64,000 bases of DNA. Origin: Cyclobacteriaceae bacterium (GTDB lineage Bacteria > Bacteroidota > Bacteroidia > Cytophagales > Cyclobacteriaceae). Where the stretch lies: positions 248,001 to 312,000 of the forward strand of contig JAHBUC010000001.1 of the NCBI GenBank assembly GCA_019638275.1, in the 5' to 3' direction. The notes beneath the pieces are model-generated. The model was not told where the DNA came from, did no database searches, and worked only from the letters and a program-made list of their open reading frames with translations. Both the position numbers and the translations under genes were made by a program. This document shows, piece by piece, positions 30,931 through 39,854 of the stretch (positions within the stretch are counted from its first letter, which is position 1; the number at the start of each line of letters is the position of its first letter).

Positions 30931-30978
30931 GTCAGTCTTCGACTGGCTCAGACTGACATCGACTGGCTCAGACTGACA
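30931..30978. repeat. Tandem 20-bp intergenic repeat with palindromic ends
   Basis: Two identical 20-base units (30939-30958 and 30959-30978) in direct tandem, each containing GACTGGCTCAGACTGACA. The left flank GTCAGTC (30931-30937) pairs with GACTGAC in each unit, so the array can form alternative hairpins. It lies in the divergent gap between the TauE gene and the next gene. It resembles short palindromic repeats that recur between genes in this phylum. Confidence 0.8.
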
Positions 30979-31011
30979 AGCAGGTAGAATTAATTGTTTG
31001 ATGAACTGATT

Positions 31012-31446
31012 ATGAGATTTTTACTAATTGGTATTTGTGTTCTTTTCTGTTGTTATGGTGTGGTTGCCCAGGAACCCGATGTATGGCAGATACTGGCTGA
31101 AGTGGGTTATGAAAGTAAACCAAGTCGGGAAACGGGCTTTGAAATTGAATCGCCAAAATTCAGCAAGCGGTTGTGGAGTTATAACGGCAAGGTCGTTCGC
31201 GTAAAGGGTTATTTGATACCCATGGCTGAACTTGGCGGACGAAATGAATACATGCTGTCATCGCTTCCATTTAATCAGTGTTATTTCTGCGGAGGTGCCG
31301 GACCTGAAACCGTGGTTGAAGTACAAACCAAACAGAATATAAAATTTGTTACGCGACAAATTGTGATGGAGGGGATTTTGTTTTTGAATGAATCTGATCC
31401 GGATCATCATATGTATATTATTAAAGATGCGAAGTTGATTGATTGA
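31012..31446 (+). CDS. Secreted CxxC-motif protein (paralogue of 33100-33561)
   Basis: A 144-residue exported protein with a signal peptide (MRFLLIGICVLFCCYGVVAQ). The mature part has a compact beta-rich domain, VVRVKGYLIPMAE, then SLPFNQCYFCGGAGPETVVEV, then IVMEGILFLN. It shares the same architecture with the gene at 33100-33561 (SLPLNACFFCGVGGPESVVQV). The conserved C-x-x-C (CYFC/CFFC) suggests metal binding or a disulfide, and the OB-like strand order resembles DUF3299-type periplasmic proteins. ATG 31012 begins the signal peptide. Function unknown. Confidence 0.7.
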   Translation: MRFLLIGICVLFCCYGVVAQEPDVWQILAEVGYESKPSRETGFEIESPKFSKRLWSYNGKVVRVKGYLIPMAELGGRNEYMLSSLPFNQCYFCGGAGPETVVEVQTKQNIKFVTRQIVMEGILFLNESDPDHHMYIIKDAKLID

Positions 31447-31506
31447 TTTGGTAATTCGTTGATGTGTTAATTTGAAAATGAGTTGATTAGAAAATTGGAA
31501 AATTTT

Positions 31507-32874
31507 ATGAGATACTTTTTACTGGTTGTTCTGCTTTTTACAAATCTGGTATCAGAAGCGCAGTTAACGGATGAGCAATTCATTCGCAAAATTTATGATG
31601 AAGCGCTGGCAAAGGGGCAATCGTATGAAATGCTGGAACACCTGTGCACGAAAATTGGTCCGCGCCTGAGTGGTTCACCGGGTGCTGCCGCTGCGGTAGA
31701 GTGGAGCCGGCAGGTGATGCAGGCGTATGGTTTTGATTCGGTGTGGTTGCAACCGGTTATGGTTCCGATTGGTACAGGGCAAAGAAATTGGCCGCATTGT
31801 CAATTCAAAAAGTTGGGATCGGAAACGGTAAACATTTGTGCGTTGGGTGGTTCGGTAGGAACCGGTGCTGGTGGCGTGCTGGCCAATGTGGTGGAAGTGA
31901 AAACATGGGATGAATTAAGGCAACTGGGAGAAAAAGGTGTGAAAGGAAAGATCGTATTCTTTAATCGCCCGATGGATCCAAAACTAATCCCCATGTTCAG
32001 TTCGTATGGCGGTGCGGTTGATCAACGTGCAAACGGAGCTTCAGAGGCGGCCAAGTTAGGTGCTATTGGTGTAATCGTTCGTTCGATGGGCGTGAACCTG
32101 GAAGATTATCCGCACACCGGATCATTGCGCTATGCGTTGAATATTCCGAAAATTCCGGCAGTAGCCATTGCCACGCGCCATGCCGAAGTGCTGAGTGAAT
32201 TATTAAAAGATGATAAAGACCTGAAGTTTTATTTTGAAACGCACTGCGAAACCTTACCCGATGCACCTTCATTCAATGTGATCGGTGAACTGAAGGGAAC
32301 AGAACGATCTGAAGAAATAATTGTAGTAGGCGGGCACCTGGATAGTTGGGATCTCGGACAAGGCGCCCACGATGATGGTGCGGGTTGTGTGCAGTCGATT
32401 GAAGTATTACGCCTTTTCAAGGCCTTAGGCTATAAACCAAAGCGAACCATTCGTGCGGTTATGTTTATGAATGAAGAAAACGGATTACGCGGTGGAGTGG
32501 AGTATGCCAACCAGGCGAAACTTAAAAATGAAAAACACATTGCTGCCATTGAATCGGATCGGGGTGGTTTTACACCGCGTGGTTTTACCGTACCCACTCA
32601 GGCAACAGCACGAGAAAAAGTAAGAAGCTGGAAACCTTTGCTGGAACCATACGGTCTTTCTGATTTCAGTCAAGAGGGAGGCGGTGCGGATATCAGTCCG
32701 TTGGCGCCACAAGGTGTTCCGTTAATGGGTTACTTACCAGATTCGCAACGGTATTTTAATTTTCATCACACCGCTGAAGATACATTTGATAAGGTAGATA
32801 AACGTGAACTGGAGTTAGGCGCTGCGGCCATGGCGGCAATAATTTATCTCATTGACCGTTATGGACTTGATTGA
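31507..32874 (+). CDS. Secreted M28-family metallopeptidase (carboxypeptidase Q-like)
   Basis: A 455-residue exported zinc peptidase. After a signal peptide (RYFLLVVLLFTNLVSEAQ), the PA-type insert lies at about 120-230 and the M28 domain follows. Metal ligands are in VGGHLDSWDLGQGAHDDGAG (His and bridging Asp), FMNEENGLRGG (catalytic and ligand Glu), IESDRGGF (Asp) and FNFHHTAEDTFD (His). The overall order matches plasma glutamate carboxypeptidase/carboxypeptidase Q. It probably degrades peptides outside the cytoplasm for nutrition. ATG 31507 is used rather than a TTG at 31483. Confidence 0.9.
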   Translation: MRYFLLVVLLFTNLVSEAQLTDEQFIRKIYDEALAKGQSYEMLEHLCTKIGPRLSGSPGAAAAVEWSRQVMQAYGFDSVWLQPVMVPIGTGQRNWPHCQFKKLGSETVNICALGGSVGTGAGGVLANVVEVKTWDELRQLGEKGVKGKIVFFNRPMDPKLIPMFSSYGGAVDQRANGASEAAKLGAIGVIVRSMGVNLEDYPHTGSLRYALNIPKIPAVAIATRHAEVLSELLKDDKDLKFYFETHCETLPDAPSFNVIGELKGTERSEEIIVVGGHLDSWDLGQGAHDDGAGCVQSIEVLRLFKALGYKPKRTIRAVMFMNEENGLRGGVEYANQAKLKNEKHIAAIESDRGGFTPRGFTVPTQATAREKVRSWKPLLEPYGLSDFSQEGGGADISPLAPQGVPLMGYLPDSQRYFNFHHTAEDTFDKVDKRELELGAAAMAAIIYLIDRYGLD

Positions 32875-32929
32875 ATTTGTTTGAATTTTGGCTTGAAAGT
32901 AGGTTACAACAACGGGAAATGAATTATTT

Positions 32930-33097
32930 ATGCACAGTATGACTCAAGAAAAAGGAGAGAGAAGAAAATTGGTTCAGGAACGAATCAAGCGCATTGTGCG
33001 ATCATCCGAGCAGGCTGATTCTGTAGTGGTAAAGATCATTATTGGAACCTTGCTTGGTATGATTGTTTTACTGGCAAGTTATTACCTGCTCAACTGA
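32930..33097 (+). CDS. 55-residue single-helix membrane protein
   Basis: A short open frame: a charged N-terminus rich in Lys, Arg and Glu (EKGERRKLVQERIKRIVR) is followed by one hydrophobic helix (about residues 34-53, VVKIIIGTLLGMIVLLASYY) and ends three residues later. The clean amphiphilic-then-hydrophobic pattern and its position right after the M28 gene support it being real. An in-frame ATG at 32939 is an alternative start. It converges with the gene ending at 33100. Function unknown. Confidence 0.55.
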   Translation: MHSMTQEKGERRKLVQERIKRIVRSSEQADSVVVKIIIGTLLGMIVLLASYYLLN

Positions 33098-33099
33098 TT

Positions 33100-33561
33100 T
33101 CAATAATCGATCTCACCAAGATATTCAGCTTGTTCCAGTATGTACATCATCTGATCTGGATTTTTATCATTCAATAAAAGTATTCCCTTTATTTCAATTG
33201 GTTTTTCTGTGTAGGTGATTGGTTTTTTCAGAAACACCTGAACCACCGATTCAGGCCCGCCTACACCACAAAAGAAACAGGCGTTTAGCGGAAGGGAAGT
33301 GAGCATAAACATCGTGCCCTTGGTTCCACTATCGAACGGGACCATGTAACCTGGCAACACCACCGATTTTCCGGCTAAGGATTTTGCGGCCGCGCTGAAG
33401 ATTGGTTTTTCATACTCACCATTGTCATCGTGTGCTTTTTCATATTGGATGTCGTACAGCTTTGGCCACACCAGTGATGGAAAGCCCTGGTATTTATTTT
33501 TTCCCTGAGCGAACAGGAGAAGTGGACAAAGAAAAGCAACTAACAATAACGTTCGCATCAC
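33100..33561 (-). CDS. Secreted CxxC-motif protein (paralogue of 31012-31446)
   Basis: A 153-residue exported protein with a signal peptide (MRTLLLVAFLCPLLLFAQG). The mature domain, VVLPGYMVPFDSGTKG, SLPLNACFFCGVGGPESVVQV and IEIKGILLLNDKNPDQMMYIL, aligns over its length with the protein at 31012-31446. The two share the LP-x-N-x-C-x-F-C-G motif and the DP/NPD-x-MMYI ending. The pair flanks the M28 peptidase in convergent orientation. Function unknown. Confidence 0.7.
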   Translation of the reverse strand: MMRTLLLVAFLCPLLLFAQGKNKYQGFPSLVWPKLYDIQYEKAHDDNGEYEKPIFSAAAKSLAGKSVVLPGYMVPFDSGTKGTMFMLTSLPLNACFFCGVGGPESVVQVFLKKPITYTEKPIEIKGILLLNDKNPDQMMYILEQAEYLGEIDY

Positions 33562-33580
33562 GTATTTATTAAACTCAAAT

Positions 33581-33635
33581 TTTGCTTAGCGTCTTAGGTG
33601 GCATATTGTCACGCAAAGACGCCAAGCACGCAAAG
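33581..33635. repeat. GCAAAGACGCCAAGC-type intergenic inverted repeat
   Basis: The left arm TTTGCTTAGCGTCTTAGGTGG (33581-33601 region) pairs imperfectly with the right arm ACGCAAAGACGCCAAGCACG (33611-33630). It fills the gap between gcvP and the CxxC gene and is unlike either coding region. It resembles a short repeat family common between genes in Bacteroidota. Confidence 0.6.
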
Positions 33636-33638
33636 TAA

Positions 33639-36506
33639 TTAAGCCGGAACGGATTCCGTTTTCTCATAAAGCTCAAGCGGCAAGCAACTGCACACTAAGT
33701 TGCGGTCGCCATAGGCGTTGTCAACACGGCTAACGCTTGGCCAGAATTTCGCGTCACGTACATAGGGTAGCGGGTAAGCCGCTTTCTGCCTGCTGTATGG
33801 CCGCTCCCAAGCATCGGCTGTAATAACAGATGCCGTGTGTGGCGCGTGTTTCAATACGTTGTTTTCTTTATCGGCTTTGCCTTCCTCCACTTCCCGAATT
33901 TCATTTCTGATTTCAATCAGCGCATCGCAGAAACGATCAAGCTCTTCCTTGGTTTCGCTTTCGGTCGGTTCGATCATCAATGTTCCTGCAACGGGGAATG
34001 AAACCGTTGGAGCATGGAATCCATAATCCATCAATCGCTTGGCAATATCTTCCACTTCAATGCCCGCCTTTTTGAAATCACGACAATCAACAATCATTTC
34101 GTGTGCGCAGCGACCGTTGGTACCGGTGTATAAAATTTTATAATGACCTTCCAGTCGCTCTTTAATATAGTTGGCATTGAGAATTGCCAGCTTCGTGGCA
34201 TTCGTTAAACCTTCACCACCCATCATAGCAATGTATGCGTAAGATATGGCCAATATGCTGGCGCTTCCCCATGGGGCAGCCGACACAGCGTTAATCGCGT
34301 GTTCGCCTCCGGTTTTTACCACGGCATGTCCGGGTAGGAAAGGTTTTAGTTTATCATTCACGCAAATCGGGCCCATGCCGGGGCCGCCACCGCCATGCGG
34401 GATGCAAAATGTTTTGTGCAGGTTCAGGTGGCACACATCGGCACCGATGTTGGCGGGTGACGTTAAGCCAACCTGTGCATTCATGTTTGCACCATCCATG
34501 TATACCAAGCCGCCATTGGCGTGAATGGTTTCGCAAATTTCTGTGATGGCTTCTTCAAACACACCGTGCGTGGATGGATACGTTACCATCAAACACGAAA
34601 GTTTTTCTTTATGCTGTTCAGCTTTTGCTTTCAGATCGGCTACATCAATTTTTCCTTCGGCATCTGATTTTACAATCACCACTTCCATGCCGGCCATTAC
34701 TGCACTGGCCGGGTTGGTACCGTGTGCCGATGCAGGGATCAATGAAATGTTTCTGTGATGATCACCCCGATGCTGGTGGTAAGCGCGAATCACCATCAGT
34801 CCGGCATATTCGCCTTGCGCACCACTGTTCGGTTGTAAGGAAACTCCGGTGAACCCGGTGATTTCTGCCAGCCATGCTTCCAGGTTTTTAGTCATACCTG
34901 CATAACCTGTTGCCTGATCAGCTGGAGCGAACGGGTGAATGCCCCCCAACTCAGGCCACGTTACCGGAATCATTTCGGTAGTGGCATTCAGTTTCATCGT
35001 GCATGATCCCAATGAAATCATCGAGTGCACCATCGATAAATCTTTATTCTCTAATTTCTTGATGTAGCGCAGCATTTCGTGTTCAGCATGGTAGCTGTTG
35101 AACACGGGGTGCGTCATGAAGGATGAGGTGCGCTGCAACGATGAGGGAATAGCAGCCACAACTTTTGGTTGTCCCGCTTTAGCGCCAAAAACGTCAAGCA
35201 ATATGTTTACATCTTCCGGTGTAGTGGTTTCATCCAATGAAATGCCCACATGGTTACTCTCAAAATAACGTAGGTTGATCTCGCGTTTCTCAGCTTCACG
35301 CTTAAGAGAAGCCTTATCGCTTACTTCAACTTTAAGCGTATCAAAGAAATGTTCGTTTACTTGTTTCAGACCTTTTGCTTTCAGTCCGTCATTTAACATA
35401 ACGCCAAGTCCGTGCACACGACCAGCAATTTTTTTCAGTCCTTCCGGACCATGATACACTCCGTACATGCCAGCCATTACGGCCAACAGTACTTGTGCGG
35501 TACAAATGTTGGAGGTTGCCTTTTCTCTGCGGATGTGTTGCTCGCGCGTTTGCAGGGCCATGCGGTATGCAGGCTTTTCTTGCGCATCAATCGATGCACC
35601 GATAATACGGCCCGGCATCTGGCGTTTGAATTCTTCTTTGGTAGCAAAGTAGGCAGCATGCGGCCCACCAAAACCCATCGGTACACCCAGGCGCTGACTG
35701 GAGCCGATAACTACATCGGCACCCATTTCACCTGGCGACTTTAATACCGTAAGCGCAAGTAAATCGGCAGCCATCGCTACAAACACATTGTTCTCGTGAG
35801 CAGCTTGAATAAATGCTGCGTGATCGGCAATGGCACCGTTGCTATCCGGATATTGAATAAACACCGCGAATAAATCAGGGTCGGTAACATCCAATTTGGC
35901 CAGGTCATCCACCACCAGTGTAATGCCCAATGGGGTTGAGCGTGTTCTCAGTACATCAATAGTTTGCGGAAATGTATTTTTATCAACAAAAAACTTCGAA
36001 GCATTTTTCTTGGCCGGCTTTAGTGAAGCGTGAAGCAAGTGCATGGCTTCTGCGGCAGCGGTTCCTTCATCCAGCAACGAAGCGTTGGCGATTTCCATTC
36101 CGGTTAGATCAATCACCATGGTTTGGTAATTAATGAGTGCCTCCAACCGGCCTTGAGCAATTTCTGCCTGGTAAGGCGTGTAGGCGGTGTACCATCCCGG
36201 GTTTTCCAGAATGTTGCGCAGGATTACCCCCGGAGTATAATTATTGTAATACCCCATGCCGATGAAGGATTTGTATACCTTGTTTTTGGAGGCCAGGGCT
36301 TTAAAGGTTTTTAGAAAGGCCTGCTCGGTTTGGGCTGCCGGCAGGTTGAGTGGCTTTTTCAGGCGGATGTTGGCGGGAACGGTCTGGTCAATCAGTTCAT
36401 CTACCGATGAAGCCTTTACCGTTTTAAGCATTTCAGCAATTTGCGCTGCATCGGGTCCGTTGTGTCGGTTTTCAAATTTTTCGGAATACAATGGATTAAT
36501 CGTCAT
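33639..36506 (-). CDS. gcvP: Glycine dehydrogenase (decarboxylating), P protein
   Basis: The PLP-dependent P protein of the glycine cleavage system, 955 residues, the fused single-chain form. It decarboxylates glycine and passes the aminomethyl group to the lipoyl arm of GcvH (encoded at 43036). The N-terminal half has [37 protein letters not shown]; the PLP-lysine motif [20 protein letters not shown] is in the C-terminal half. gcvT is not in the window. A minus-strand TACCTTTG (36552-36559) is a candidate -7 element about 46 bases upstream. Confidence 0.97.
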   Translation of the reverse strand: MTINPLYSEKFENRHNGPDAAQIAEMLKTVKASSVDELIDQTVPANIRLKKPLNLPAAQTEQAFLKTFKALASKNKVYKSFIGMGYYNNYTPGVILRNILENPGWYTAYTPYQAEIAQGRLEALINYQTMVIDLTGMEIANASLLDEGTAAAEAMHLLHASLKPAKKNASKFFVDKNTFPQTIDVLRTRSTPLGITLVVDDLAKLDVTDPDLFAVFIQYPDSNGAIADHAAFIQAAHENNVFVAMAADLLALTVLKSPGEMGADVVIGSSQRLGVPMGFGGPHAAYFATKEEFKRQMPGRIIGASIDAQEKPAYRMALQTREQHIRREKATSNICTAQVLLAVMAGMYGVYHGPEGLKKIAGRVHGLGVMLNDGLKAKGLKQVNEHFFDTLKVEVSDKASLKREAEKREINLRYFESNHVGISLDETTTPEDVNILLDVFGAKAGQPKVVAAIPSSLQRTSSFMTHPVFNSYHAEHEMLRYIKKLENKDLSMVHSMISLGSCTMKLNATTEMIPVTWPELGGIHPFAPADQATGYAGMTKNLEAWLAEITGFTGVSLQPNSGAQGEYAGLMVIRAYHQHRGDHHRNISLIPASAHGTNPASAVMAGMEVVIVKSDAEGKIDVADLKAKAEQHKEKLSCLMVTYPSTHGVFEEAITEICETIHANGGLVYMDGANMNAQVGLTSPANIGADVCHLNLHKTFCIPHGGGGPGMGPICVNDKLKPFLPGHAVVKTGGEHAINAVSAAPWGSASILAISYAYIAMMGGEGLTNATKLAILNANYIKERLEGHYKILYTGTNGRCAHEMIVDCRDFKKAGIEVEDIAKRLMDYGFHAPTVSFPVAGTLMIEPTESETKEELDRFCDALIEIRNEIREVEEGKADKENNVLKHAPHTASVITADAWERPYSRQKAAYPLPYVRDAKFWPSVSRVDNAYGDRNLVCSCLPLELYEKTESVPA

Positions 36507-36656
36507 AGTCAGTAAGTATATAAATCGCTTTTAGGAAGGAATTTTCGGCCACAAAGGTAAATCAGGGAGCACACAATTCTACACCGCCCGCCATGATTTC
36601 TGTCACCTTGTTTAACCGTTCACGTTACCGTTTGTTTCCATCGGATTTTAAGGCTT

Positions 36657-36684
36657 TTGTATTGTTTTACGATCCTTATATTTG
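36657..36684 (+). promoter_or_regulatory. Bacteroidota-type promoter for the M28/D-aminoacylase/hydrolase operon
   Basis: TTG at 36657-36659, a 17-base spacer, then TATATTTG at 36677-36684. This fits the phylum's -33/-7 consensus. Transcription should begin about 7 bases later, leaving a short leader before the ATG at 36710. Confidence 0.65.
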
Positions 36685-36709
36685 ACTGAATCTTAACTCT
36701 TAAATACGC

Positions 36710-38197
36710 ATGAAAAACAGATTATTGGTGGTGGCACTATTGGTGCTTGCCACAGGTGTTTTTGCCCAGGATGCCACAGCGAAAAAGTATGGCGATGAGG
36801 TGAAAACAGCCGATTTAAAAGAATACCTCACCATTTTAGCTTCCGATGCACTTGAGGGCCGTGAAACCGGAACCCGCGGTCAGCGTATGGCAGCTGCTTT
36901 TATAGCTTCGCATTTTGAAGAATTGGGCTTGCAGCCTCCGGTAAACGGAAGTTATTACCAGCCTGTAACACTCTATGCATCCGGTACACCCGAGGTGAGA
37001 TTTAACCCGGGTGGTGTTGCCCTCACAAGTGATGAGTACATCTATTTTGGTTCAGGCGAAACGTCAGGCCTGATGGAGTTACCATTGGTTTTTGCCGGAA
37101 CCGGCTCTGATGCCGACCTTGCCCAGGTGGATGTGAAAGGAAAGGCTGTTATTATCATGATGGGTGAAACTGCTTCTATGCGCAACAACCCGGCTATGGG
37201 TAAACTTCGTGAGAAGGAAGCTAAGCTCGTGATTTTGGCCATGAACAGCGAAGATGATTTTAAAACTACGGCCGGTCAGATTCGTATGTTTGGTGGTGGA
37301 AGAATGAGCCTCAAGAAGGGTGCGGCTTCCAACAACCTCGGAGTGTTTCTGATCACGCCTGCTGCTGCCGGAAAGATTTTCAAATCCACACCCGAAAAAC
37401 TGAAGCAGGCCGCTGAAGGTAAAAAACTTGCCAAGGTTAAGCCTACTACAGTTGGTTTTACCATCACGCCAAAACACACTGAGGTAAAAACGTCCAATGT
37501 GTTGGGCTTTTTGGAAGGGACGGATAAAAAAGATGAAGTGATCGTAATCACTGCGCATTACGATCACATCGGTAAGCGTGATAGTGGCGAAGGCGATTTG
37601 ATCAACAACGGTGCCGATGATGATGGCTCAGGAACCGTAGCGGTAATGGCTCTTGCCAACGCATTTGTGAAAGCGAAGAACGAAGGCAAAGGTCCGCGCA
37701 GAAGCATTTTGTTCATGTTGGTAACCGGTGAAGAAAAAGGTTTGTTGGGTTCACAATATTATACGGATATCAGCCCGGTTTACCCGTTGAATAAAACAGT
37801 GGTTAACCTGAACATCGACATGGTGGGCAGACGCGACCCACAACACAAAGACAGTGCGCCTTATGTGTACGTAATTGGTTCCGATAAACTTTCAACCGAG
37901 TTGCACAACTTAAGTGAAGAGGTGAATAAGAACACAACCAAGCTGATTTTTGATTATACCTACAACGATCAAAATCACCCGGAGCGTTTGTACTATCGTT
38001 CTGACCACTGGAACTTTGCCAAGAATGATATTCCGATTATTTTCTACTTCGATGGTATTCACGAAGATTACCACCAGCCAAGCGATGAGGTAGATAAAAT
38101 TGAATTTGATTTGCTTACCCAGCGTGCCCAGTGCGTATTCTATACCGCATGGGAAATCGCCAATCGCGAAAAGCGAATTGTTGCCGATGCTAAATAA
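36710..38197 (+). CDS. Secreted M28-family aminopeptidase with PA domain
   Basis: A 495-residue exported metallopeptidase. A signal peptide (MKNRLLVVALLVLATGVFAQ) is followed by a region with LASDALEGRETGTRGQ typical of the M28 N-terminus, a PA insert (about 95-240) and the catalytic domain. Zinc ligands are in TAHYDHIGK (His), NGADDDGSGT (bridging Asp), VTGEEKGLLG (Glu pair), LNIDMVGRRD (Asp) and FDGIHEDYHQPSDE (His). It heads a three-gene operon; the next gene starts 5 bases after its stop. Confidence 0.92.
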   Translation: MKNRLLVVALLVLATGVFAQDATAKKYGDEVKTADLKEYLTILASDALEGRETGTRGQRMAAAFIASHFEELGLQPPVNGSYYQPVTLYASGTPEVRFNPGGVALTSDEYIYFGSGETSGLMELPLVFAGTGSDADLAQVDVKGKAVIIMMGETASMRNNPAMGKLREKEAKLVILAMNSEDDFKTTAGQIRMFGGGRMSLKKGAASNNLGVFLITPAAAGKIFKSTPEKLKQAAEGKKLAKVKPTTVGFTITPKHTEVKTSNVLGFLEGTDKKDEVIVITAHYDHIGKRDSGEGDLINNGADDDGSGTVAVMALANAFVKAKNEGKGPRRSILFMLVTGEEKGLLGSQYYTDISPVYPLNKTVVNLNIDMVGRRDPQHKDSAPYVYVIGSDKLSTELHNLSEEVNKNTTKLIFDYTYNDQNHPERLYYRSDHWNFAKNDIPIIFYFDGIHEDYHQPSDEVDKIEFDLLTQRAQCVFYTAWEIANREKRIVADAK

Positions 38198-38202
38198 GCA
38201 GC

Positions 38203-39792
38203 ATGCGTGTTAATAGTAGCAAGTATTTTCTGATACTCCTGATTGTTGCCATGCTCCCGATTGTGGGCATGGCACAATCGTTTTATGATATCATCATCCG
38301 CAACGGAAAGATTGTAGATGGTTCGGGCAATCCGTGGTTCATAGCCGATGTGGGTATTAAGGATGGGAAAATTGTCAGCGTTGGAAACCTTAGTGAGGGC
38401 ACTGCAGAAAAAGTAATCAATGCAAAGGGGTTGATTGTTGCGCCTGGGTTTATTGATGTGCACACGCACATTGAAGGAAGTGAAATACGCATTCCAACAG
38501 CAGGTAATTTCATATTGGATGGTGTAACATCTGTGATTACGGGAAACTGCGGAGGTTCTTCTTTGAATGTTGCTGAATATTTCCGCAAAATAGACAGTGT
38601 AAAAACATCGGTTAACATCGCTACGCTGATTGGTCATAATACCGTACGCAGGGCGGTGTTGGGTGAATACCAACGCGATCCCACGCCCGAGGAGCAACTT
38701 CAAATGGAACAGTTGGTGGAGAAAGCCATGCAGGATGGTGCAGTAGGTTTATCTACCGGATTAATTTATGTGCCCGGCACCTATTCCAAAACAGAAGAAG
38801 TGGTAGGGCTGGCCAAAGCGGCATCAAAGTTTGGTGGGGTGTATGCTTCACACATTCGCAGTGAAGGCGACAATGTATCCGAAGCCATTGATGAAGCTAT
38901 TTCCATTGGAGAAGTGGCAAACATGCCCGTGGAAATTTCACACTTTAAAGTAACCTATAAACCCAATTGGGGTCGATCTGTCCACACACTGGCACAGGTT
39001 GAAGGCGCGCGTCTTCGCGGTGTTGATGTTACCATTGATCAATATCCGTATGTGGCAAGCAGTACAACATTGAGCACCACCGTTCCAAGTTGGGTGTTTT
39101 CAGGAGGAAGGGATTCTGTGCAGTGGCGTTTAAACGACAAAGCCACAAGGCTGAAGATCAAAAAGGAAATGGTGGAAACACTGAAGAGTAAAAAACTAAA
39201 GAATTACAATTACGCGCTGGTTGCCCGCTATGCACCTGATAGTACGTACAATGGAAAAACCATTACGGAAGTCAATAAGCTGAAAGGAAGAAAAACCAAA
39301 CCCATGCTTGAGGCCGAAACCATTCTGGAGTTGATCGCTTCTACGGAGCGTGTGCAGATGGTGTATTTCAGTATGGACGAAGCAGACCTTCGCAGAATTT
39401 TACAATATCCTTTCAACATGTTCGCCTCTGATGCCGGCATTAACCGGTATGGTACAGGCATGCCGCACCCACGTGCATACGGTACCAATGCGCGTGTTCT
39501 TGGTCAATACGTACGCGATCTTAAAATTATTCACCTGGAAGAGGCCATTCGCAGGATGACATCACTGCCTGCCTCGCGGTTTAATATTCGCGACCGGGGA
39601 TTGTTGCGGGAAGGCATGGTGGCCGATGTGGTGATTTTTGATGAAGCCAAAGTTGGCGACCGTGCTACATTTGATAAACCGCATGCGTATTCGGAGGGAT
39701 TCGAATACATTATTGTTAACGGACAAATTACTGCCCAACAAGGAAAGCACACGGGTGTGCGTAACGGTGTGGTATTGAAACCAACCCGTTAA
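38203..39792 (+). CDS. N-acyl-D-amino-acid deacylase (D-aminoacylase family), exported
   Basis: A 529-residue amidohydrolase with a signal peptide (cut near GMAQ). The metal-site motifs are DVHTHIEG (HxH), TGNCGGSS (the conserved metal-bridging Cys of D-aminoacylases), ASHIRSEGDNV, EISHFKVTYKPNWG and FASDAGINR (catalytic Asp). The family hydrolyses N-acyl-D-amino acids or acts on D-residue-containing peptides. Together with the neighbouring peptidase and serine hydrolase it suggests an operon for turning over D-amino-acid peptides such as cell-wall fragments. Its stop overlaps the first possible start of the next frame. Confidence 0.88.
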   Translation: MRVNSSKYFLILLIVAMLPIVGMAQSFYDIIIRNGKIVDGSGNPWFIADVGIKDGKIVSVGNLSEGTAEKVINAKGLIVAPGFIDVHTHIEGSEIRIPTAGNFILDGVTSVITGNCGGSSLNVAEYFRKIDSVKTSVNIATLIGHNTVRRAVLGEYQRDPTPEEQLQMEQLVEKAMQDGAVGLSTGLIYVPGTYSKTEEVVGLAKAASKFGGVYASHIRSEGDNVSEAIDEAISIGEVANMPVEISHFKVTYKPNWGRSVHTLAQVEGARLRGVDVTIDQYPYVASSTTLSTTVPSWVFSGGRDSVQWRLNDKATRLKIKKEMVETLKSKKLKNYNYALVARYAPDSTYNGKTITEVNKLKGRKTKPMLEAETILELIASTERVQMVYFSMDEADLRRILQYPFNMFASDAGINRYGTGMPHPRAYGTNARVLGQYVRDLKIIHLEEAIRRMTSLPASRFNIRDRGLLREGMVADVVIFDEAKVGDRATFDKPHAYSEGFEYIIVNGQITAQQGKHTGVRNGVVLKPTR

Positions 39793-39854
39793 TGTATTCT
39801 CTTCTGAAACCTTTACACGGCCGATTGCGTCTTAACCCCAAACCCACAAATGCT

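Noticed and set aside
38140..38703. 187-residue minus-strand frame over the peptidase/D-aminoacylase junction
   Set aside because: It is antisense to two well-supported genes and its sequence is unlike any protein pattern.
39792..39854. Upstream ATG of the serine hydrolase gene
   Set aside because: Starting at 39792 would put a 21-residue basic stretch ahead of a good signal peptide; the ATG at 39855 starts the signal directly.
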